From the NCBI GenBank assembly GCA_039720395.1, contig CM077826.1, forward strand, positions 32,298,810 to 32,362,809: a DNA stretch of 64,000 nucleotides. The letters run 5' to 3'. Under the pieces are notes generated by a model. That model did no database searches. It saw only the letters and a list, made by a program, of their open reading frames with translations, and had not been told where the DNA came from. This stretch comes from Liquidambar formosana (Eukaryota; Streptophyta; Magnoliopsida; Saxifragales; Altingiaceae). Made by a program: the position numbers and the translations under genes. Shown here one piece after another: positions 60,101-64,000 of this stretch; within the stretch, counting starts at the first letter, position 1, and each line of letters begins with the position of its first letter.

Positions 60101-61041
60101 TAGATATTTTATTATGCTTCTTTACCCCCAAAAAAAAATAATAAAAATAAGAAACAAAAGGCTTTCCTTTACAGAGTTCAACATTTTTAACAGTTTCAAA
60201 TCAGCTAGAAAAGTATCACATCTTAAAAGAAAAGGAAGCAAAGATAACGGTTAATGAAACAATCACTCAATCAATTATTACATCCGTAGACTTGACTATA
60301 ATATGCTTTTTGCATACTCAAATCAAAACTCTCAAATTGATAGACACAAATAGGAGAAATGTAACCTTGACAACTGGCGTAGAGCCAACTCTTGCATCCC
60401 ATAGTATAAGGCAAGAATCATCACCTACGCTACAGAACTCCTGCGCACTTCAGAACATGAAGAATGAAAGTCAACAAAAATGATAATAAATATCTTCAGA
60501 GTGGCAAATTTCAGGTATTACTATTAAATTATACAGTACTTTTATAGCCCAAAAGTATAATATACTAATACATAATTACTTATCTATTCATAATCAATGC
60601 ATGAAATATGATCGCACCACCTACCTTAATGGGCAGAATTGCACATCTTCAACAGTATCCTCATGCCCTTCGTAGATTCCTCGTGGCCCAATAGAAGGGT
60701 TGTCTACAGGCTTATCATTACCCCCACCAACCTTAGAGGCATGTTTAATGTTGGCACCACCAGATCCTGGAGACTTTGTAGACCCTGGGTCTGCAGCCAA
60801 AGTCGAGATATGATCTTGAATACTCCACAAAACCACTGACTTGTCCTTGCCTGCCATGATGATTCCCTAATTAGAAAGATAACAAGGAAAATTCACCACA
60901 ATCCTACAACAACAGAAGATTCTAAAAGTTCCTAAAAAGGTCAATATTCAAATAAAATATTCAACCTCCAGAGAGCACAAAGGGTTCAGTTGGGCACATG
61001 GCAAGAGCAAATTCAGCATTATCTCTATGCCCAGTCAATAC
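45129..61041 (-). CDS. FVE: WD-40 repeat protein MSI4/FVE-type, C-terminal 306 residues; 5' exons outside window
   Basis: The exons in coding order are 60966-61041, 60625-60850, 60366-60447, 56583-56656, 56276-56387, 56074-56148, 54818-54897, 46195-46294 and 45129-45224. All splice sites are GT/AG, phases agree, and they sum to 307 codons with stop. The motifs match FVE repeat by repeat: VLTGHRDNAEFALAMCP, GGKDKSVVLWSIQDH, the acidic insert then YEGHEDTVEDVQF, GDDSCLILWDAR, HNADLHCVDWNPHD, GSADNTVCMFDRR, WSPDKSSVFGSSAEDG, HRDKVVDFHWNASDPW and the end IYRPEEEVLAELDKFK. As known for FVE, this is an RbAp46/48-like histone-binding subunit of deacetylase complexes that represses FLC and modulates cold response. 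The N-terminal H4-binding part is missing here. No disruption. Introns of 8.5 kb (46295-54817) and 3.7 kb (56657-60365) are packed with TEs. Confidence 0.93.
47284..47341. repeat. Poly(T) tract in FVE intron
   Basis: Two T runs separated by a few C. Confidence 0.7.
47649..47908. mobile_element. Stowaway-like MITE in FVE intron
   Basis: CTCCCTCCGTCCCAC at the left and GTGGGATGGAGGGAG at the right are terminal inverted repeats. They are flanked by TA on both sides (47647-47648 and 47909-47910), diagnostic of Tc1/mariner-type Stowaway elements. Length 260 bp, non-coding. Confidence 0.88.
48112..48187. repeat. (CT)n(CA)n microsatellite in FVE intron
   Basis: About 50 bases of CT repeat run into about 26 bases of CA repeat. 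Confidence 0.95.
48955..49026. repeat. GC-rich palindrome and poly(A) in FVE intron
   Basis: GGCAGGGGCAGGCC folds back on GTGCCCCCCTGCC, followed by a pure A run. It may be the end of an unrecognised element. Confidence 0.4.
50000..51800 (-). pseudogene. Gag and protease remnants of the intronic gypsy element
   Basis: Gag core: KVDMPEFFGESEPEFFIEWL and NQVEDVCIYKAIPDD (about 51640-51740), then after the hAT insertion STWWTYFVQQWISRGLD and FRQRDKNVDAYTVNF (50680-50990). The zinc knuckle is CFICGGTWHYLKTFP (about 50480), with F where the last Cys should be. The protease remnant is HVFVDAGSSVNLMS (about 50140), with DAG in place of DSG. It is interrupted by the 619-bp hAT element and by stops. 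The gag family type resembles chromovirus-like plant gypsy, but this is only an impression. Confidence 0.75.
50996..51614. mobile_element. Non-autonomous hAT-like element inserted in gag
   Basis: It is flanked by an exact 8-bp duplication GCTACAAG (50988-50995 and 51615-51622). The ends CATTGTTTTAAAAAG and the reverse complement CAATATTTTTAAAGG fit hAT termini. Subterminal regions at both ends are full of GCCTCA / TGAGGC words. The reading frame of the gag relic continues across once the insert and one duplication copy are ignored, confirming the borders. Confidence 0.88.
52549..53304. mobile_element. Non-autonomous hAT-like element with dense ATATCG subterminal repeats
   Basis: The exact 8-bp duplication ACTAAGGC (52541-52548 and 53305-53312) flanks ends CAGGGACTTAAAAATCG and CAAGGACTTTAATATCG (read inward). 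About 52560-52795 and 53200-53295 are made of GATATATCG, GAAGATATCG and GCTGATATCG repeats. The middle (52800-53190) is plain AT-rich DNA. No transposase. Confidence 0.88.
53310..53641. mobile_element. MITE family G, copy 2
   Basis: GGCTGTGTTTAGTTTGAG at the left and CTCACAACAAACACAGCC at the right are inverted repeats. GGAATGGAATGGG-type repeats lie below them. Same family as 38151-38495. The right duplication of the neighbouring hAT element overlaps its first three bases. Confidence 0.8.
53860..54035. repeat. Three-unit imperfect tandem repeat
   Basis: Units centred on GGGTTTAC-AAAAACCCATCTTCA recur at about 53865, 53932 and 53993 (spacing 60-67 bases). They include AGGGTTAGGG words. Non-coding intron sequence. 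Confidence 0.55.
56929..57297. mobile_element. MITE-like element in FVE intron (AAAAGTGGAA type)
   Basis: GCTCCATTTCGTAAAAAGG and TGGAAAAGTGGAATG at the left face their inverted forms (CTTCCACTTTTCCTCTC and ACCAAACTGAAACAT) at the right. The interior is GGAAGG/CCTTCC rich. Borders approximate. Confidence 0.55.
57303..57595. mobile_element. Diverged Stowaway-like MITE in FVE intron
   Basis: TAGTCCCTCTGTCCCAATTT at the left and AAAGTGGGATAGAGAGAGAA near TA at the right form diverged inverted repeats of the CTCCCTCCGTCCC type. Right border approximate. Confidence 0.55.
57929..58497 (+). mobile_element. TRIM retrotransposon with three LTRs, in FVE intron
   Basis: LTRs at 57929-58061, 58168-58279 and 58386-58497 all start TGTTGG and end ACA. 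Each internal part starts with a Met-type primer site (TGGTATCAGAGC at 58062; TGGTATCAAAGC at 58280) and ends in a purine tract (GAAGGAGAG; GTGAGGGGGAG). LTR1 has a 21-base internal duplication (AAATATCGAATTTAACATGTC). Flanks GGCTT and AGCTT are a four-of-five target duplication around the whole array. No coding capacity, as expected for TRIMs. Confidence 0.9.
58498..60365. other. Rest of FVE intron, possible LTR-like fragment
   Basis: About 59450-59920 carries a minus-strand TATA-like CTATAAATATATACC and ATTTTTATTGTAC, which might be a decayed solo LTR; no borders could be fixed. Nothing else recognised. Confidence 0.3.
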
Positions 61042-61964
61042 CTGCAAGATGATGTAACTTAATCAACAAGAGCCCTGCCTAAAAAAGAAAAAAGAATAAA
61101 TAATGATGCAATAAAAAGCATGATTTCCTGTAAGGGTTTATCTTAGGATTGGTAATTTTTTGGGTTGTATTGTTCAATTTTCATAGAAAAGCCAACTTGA
61201 ATAACTCCGGAAGGAGTTTGGCATTTGGCATGATTCGTTGAAGATCGGAATGCAAAAGGAGCATTTGAGGAGAATCAATAGAAAATGGGTCGATCAACCT
61301 CAGATGAGTCAACCGTTTTCACCTTGGGCAACCAACAGAAGCCATGCTGTTCAAAGTTCAATCGTAGCAAAGATCAGGCCCCTAGCAATTGACAGATCTC
61401 AGCCTCAGGTCAACTGACTGAAAGCATGTTTTTCAACCTGCATAAGGTGAAATTAGGCGGTCAACCGCACCCAGATATGGTCACCCAAAAGTGAGTTCAC
61501 AGGTCACCTTCTGCCAGTTGATCGGCCTTACTTAGATCAACCGACCACACTCGTGCAAAATGACTTTCAACCATTTTGAAGTTTGAAATTGGGGATACTT
61601 CTAGCATTTTAGGAGACCCATTTGGCATAAAAACTGGGATTCTCCAAGAAAGAATCACGCAAGAGGCAAGGGATATGCTCGCCCACCAACCTCCATCTCT
61701 CTCTTTCTCTGTACTACATGAATTATCCTTTGGCAAGGATCATGGAGCTTGCTTTATGTGTTTGAAAACTCCAACATTTGGTTTTTGGAGTACATATTGG
61801 CTGGAGTTTCATGAGTGTGACAGGGAGTTCACTCTTGAGAAGAAAACTACCAAGAGCAAGCAGCATTTTAAAAAACCGGGTGGCCGCTACGTAACGGATT
61901 TCCCAAGTGTCGTTACGCCTTTATGGCCTTTACGGCCTTCACGTAAAGGTTCTCACACCATAAC
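61042..61964. other. FVE intron sequence, no exon found
   Basis: No match to the preceding FVE repeat or histone-binding region was found. A 137-codon plus-strand frame (61576-61989) has no domain. About 61870-61960 has CGTAACGG / CCTTTACGG words of an unidentified element. Confidence 0.4.
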
Positions 61965-62097
61965 CTATGAAGCACGGATACAAACATGACACAAACACGG
62001 TATGACACAAACACTTCAACATGGTAATTTCTAAAAAACCTAAGACACGACACAACGGAGATACGGCAAATAAATATCTATATCTATACGGTTATAA

Positions 62098-62268
62098 TCC
62101 CATCAGCACGTATTGATATAAGTTATATCAGCACCATGCATTGGGGGTTGTACCCCTTGCATTGGCCCAATGTACTCCATAACCCACTAATGCACGAGGT
62201 ACAACTTCTAATGCGGGTGTTGATATAAGTTATATCAGCACATGCTTACCTGATCATCATCCTATGTG

Positions 62269-62273
<5 letters not shown>
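62098..62273. repeat. Second copy of the dispersed repeat seen at 30312-30495
   Basis: CACGTATTGATATAAGTTAT, CCCAATGTACTCCATAACCC and GCACATGCTTACCTGATC match the earlier copy in the same order and strand. Confidence 0.75.
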
Positions 62274-62299
<26 letters not shown>

Positions 62300-62304
62300 G
62301 TATG
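62267..62304. repeat. (TA)n(TATG)n microsatellite
   Basis: TA repeats pass into TATG repeats. Confidence 0.85.
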
Positions 62305-63132
62305 ACTACATTACTACATTTAGAATTTAAGGGGGGAAAAAAAGCTTTGGAGACGTCTTTTGTGCCCCATCATAAGATGCATATGCCCACACCTCATGGT
62401 AATCAATAGAAATTCTTGAAGGAAGCAGAACTCTCATTTTACTGAACTAACTATGGTTAAACTTACCATAAAGCTGACTTTAGTTACAAAAGCTCTAACA
62501 CCTTTTTCGAGATTAGAGCTAGACTTGCTTAAAAAGACAAAAAGGAAAAGCATTGCTAATGAGAGAAGTAGAGAGAGAAGAGAGAGTAGTGGAGAGAGAA
62601 GCAAACACAAGGGAGAAGAGAGTGACGCCGGCTACAAGTCCTCCACCTCTGGTGACTGGCAACAGCAACGCAATAGCTTTCTTTTTTACTACTCTTTTTT
62701 GGGTTCATTTTTCCAGCTTACTACAAATGCGCGTCCATGTCCACCGACGATGACCCGCCATTTTCTTTTCTTTTCTTTTCTTTTTTTTTGTCTGCAATTG
62801 CAACCACAAATGGGTTTAGGCTAGATCCTTCTTTTGTGATGATCACTAGCTCCCAAACTATTTCACAATAGAAGAATGTCTTTCCTATGTAAAAAAAAAA
62901 TTAAAATGTCATTCTTTTTTATCCAATTGTACCCCGAAAAGTGTCCAAGACATGTCGTGGAAGTATCCCAAACATGTCGCCGGCGTGTCTGATATTTTTT
63001 TATTTAATAGAGACAGGCAAGCAATGTCTAACACGTGTTGGTGCCGTGTCAGAGGCATGTCCTTGTCCGACACGGACATGGACACAGGACACAACCACAA
63101 CACTCTGGGAGGCGTGTCTAGTGCTTCATGAT

Positions 63133-64000
63133 CGTAACGGTCTGTTACGACCCATTACGATACATTTACAGCCTTTATGCACTTTAACCACATGTTTTCT
63201 CTCATTTACTCATTCTCCAGCACTTCTACCCAAAGGAGAACACACTTTCAGCTGGGTTTTGACCATAAAACCACCAGATCTGCAACATTAAAGCTATTCT
63301 TTCAATGATTTGAAGCCAAAATTGAATATCAAAGGCATTCTTGAGCACTATTTGAAATATTTTTTTTATTTTTCTCCCCCTATGTTAATTTTTTTTCCTT
63401 TAAAGTTAGATCTATAATGTTTAACCATAGATCTATGGTCCATAACAATCATTCATGCATTTCTTTTTCTTTTTCGACTTTTTTATTTTATTTTTATTTT
63501 TTTATTTTTTTATTTTATGTTCCTTTAAACCTAGACTATGAAGCACGGACACACCTAGGAAGGTGCCGTGGCTGTGTCCAACAAGTGTCGGACACTTTCC
63601 ATACGTGTCCATTAAATAAATAAAAAAATAGATTAATTTCAGACACGCCTAAGACACGGTAGCAACACTTACTGGACACTTTTGAGACATGGCGAGATAA
63701 AAAAATAAAAATAAAACTAATTGTTCAATTTACATAAGAAGACTTACTAGCCTAAAGTGAGGACATTCTTCTCTTTACTTCTATTGTGAAAGAGTCGAGG
63801 AAATAGTGATCATCATCAAAAGAAGGATCTGGTCTAACCCATTTAACAACAATATGTTTCTGAATGCAAATACAAAAAGAAAAAAGAAATATGGTCACCG
63901 TCGGTGGAAGTGAAACGTGTGTAGCATGCCAAAAAAAGTGAAAAACAAACCCAAAAATAATAGTAAAAAAGAAAAAAGAAAACTTGTGTTGCCGAAGATG
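63133..64000. other. End of window: FVE intron or upstream, second GACACG element start
   Basis: At 63536-63552, CTATGAAGCACGGACAC begins another copy of the 61966 family, with CAAGTGTCGGACAC and GACACGCCTAAGACACGG up to about 63700. No exon was seen. The first FVE exons must lie further right. Confidence 0.5.

Larger units (their letters stand above)
61966..63132. mobile_element. Element with ATGAAGCAC ends and GACACG subterminal repeats
   Basis: TATGAAGCACGGATAC at the left and GTGTCTAGTGCTTCAT at the right are inverted. Both sides carry many GACAC / GTGTC words (61980-62065; 62940-63118). The interior includes the dispersed repeat at 62098-62273 and a TATG microsatellite. A clean target duplication was not found, so the superfamily (hAT-like) is inferred. 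Confidence 0.5.

Noticed and set aside
61576..61989. 137-codon plus-strand frame in the last FVE intron
   Set aside because: Runs into repeat sequence, shows no family motif, and lies inside an intron on the other strand.
62453..62824. 123-codon frame with an RSRERRESSGERS-type basic stretch
   Set aside because: The basic stretch comes from GAGA simple repeats; it lies inside a transposable element.

Overview
This is a eudicot nuclear plant genome window. Two host genes have plant protein families and typical plant splice sites, and the rest is AT-rich DNA full of plant transposable elements. The very large TE-filled introns suggest a medium to large genome, perhaps a woody species, but the species cannot be named from the sequence.

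Layout. (1) 1-15,590 is most of a minus-strand Ty3/gypsy LTR retrotransposon of the Tat lineage, with a tRNA-Arg primer site and a second, archaeal-type RNase H. Its far LTR lies beyond the left edge. Downstream of its degenerate gag-pol are two plus-strand (antisense) genes of the plant mobile domain / DUF7745 type. A GC-rich palindromic module sits upstream of each antisense gene and also in the LTR. (2) The gypsy element is inserted in a Ty1/copia element, whose RT/RNase H end and 3' LTR follow at 15,591-about 18,230. (3) 18-30 kb has no host gene. It holds hairpins, MITEs, a second Tat pol relic (23.2-25.0 kb), a LINE relic and a non-autonomous Helitron (27,795-30,063). (4) 30,781-37,092 (minus) is a complete seven-exon TM9SF/nonaspanin gene whose exons join to 639 codons. 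(5) 37.2-45.1 kb is intergenic, with foldback elements, MITEs and a LINE relic. (6) 45,129-61,041 and beyond (minus) is the 3' part of an MSI4/FVE-type WD40 gene. Nine exons encode the last 306 residues; the N-terminal exons lie past the right edge. Its introns hold Stowaway-like and other MITEs, two hAT-type elements with 8-bp duplications, a gypsy gag-protease relic and a three-LTR TRIM.

The two host genes have unrelated housekeeping roles: an endomembrane protein, and a chromatin-associated regulator of flowering and cold response. Both lie on the minus strand. The most unusual material is the antisense gene pair with its shared palindromic module in the Tat element, the long hairpin families, and the nested insertions that can be ordered in the FVE intron. 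No prokaryotic features, CRISPR arrays, rRNA genes or convincing tRNA genes were seen.
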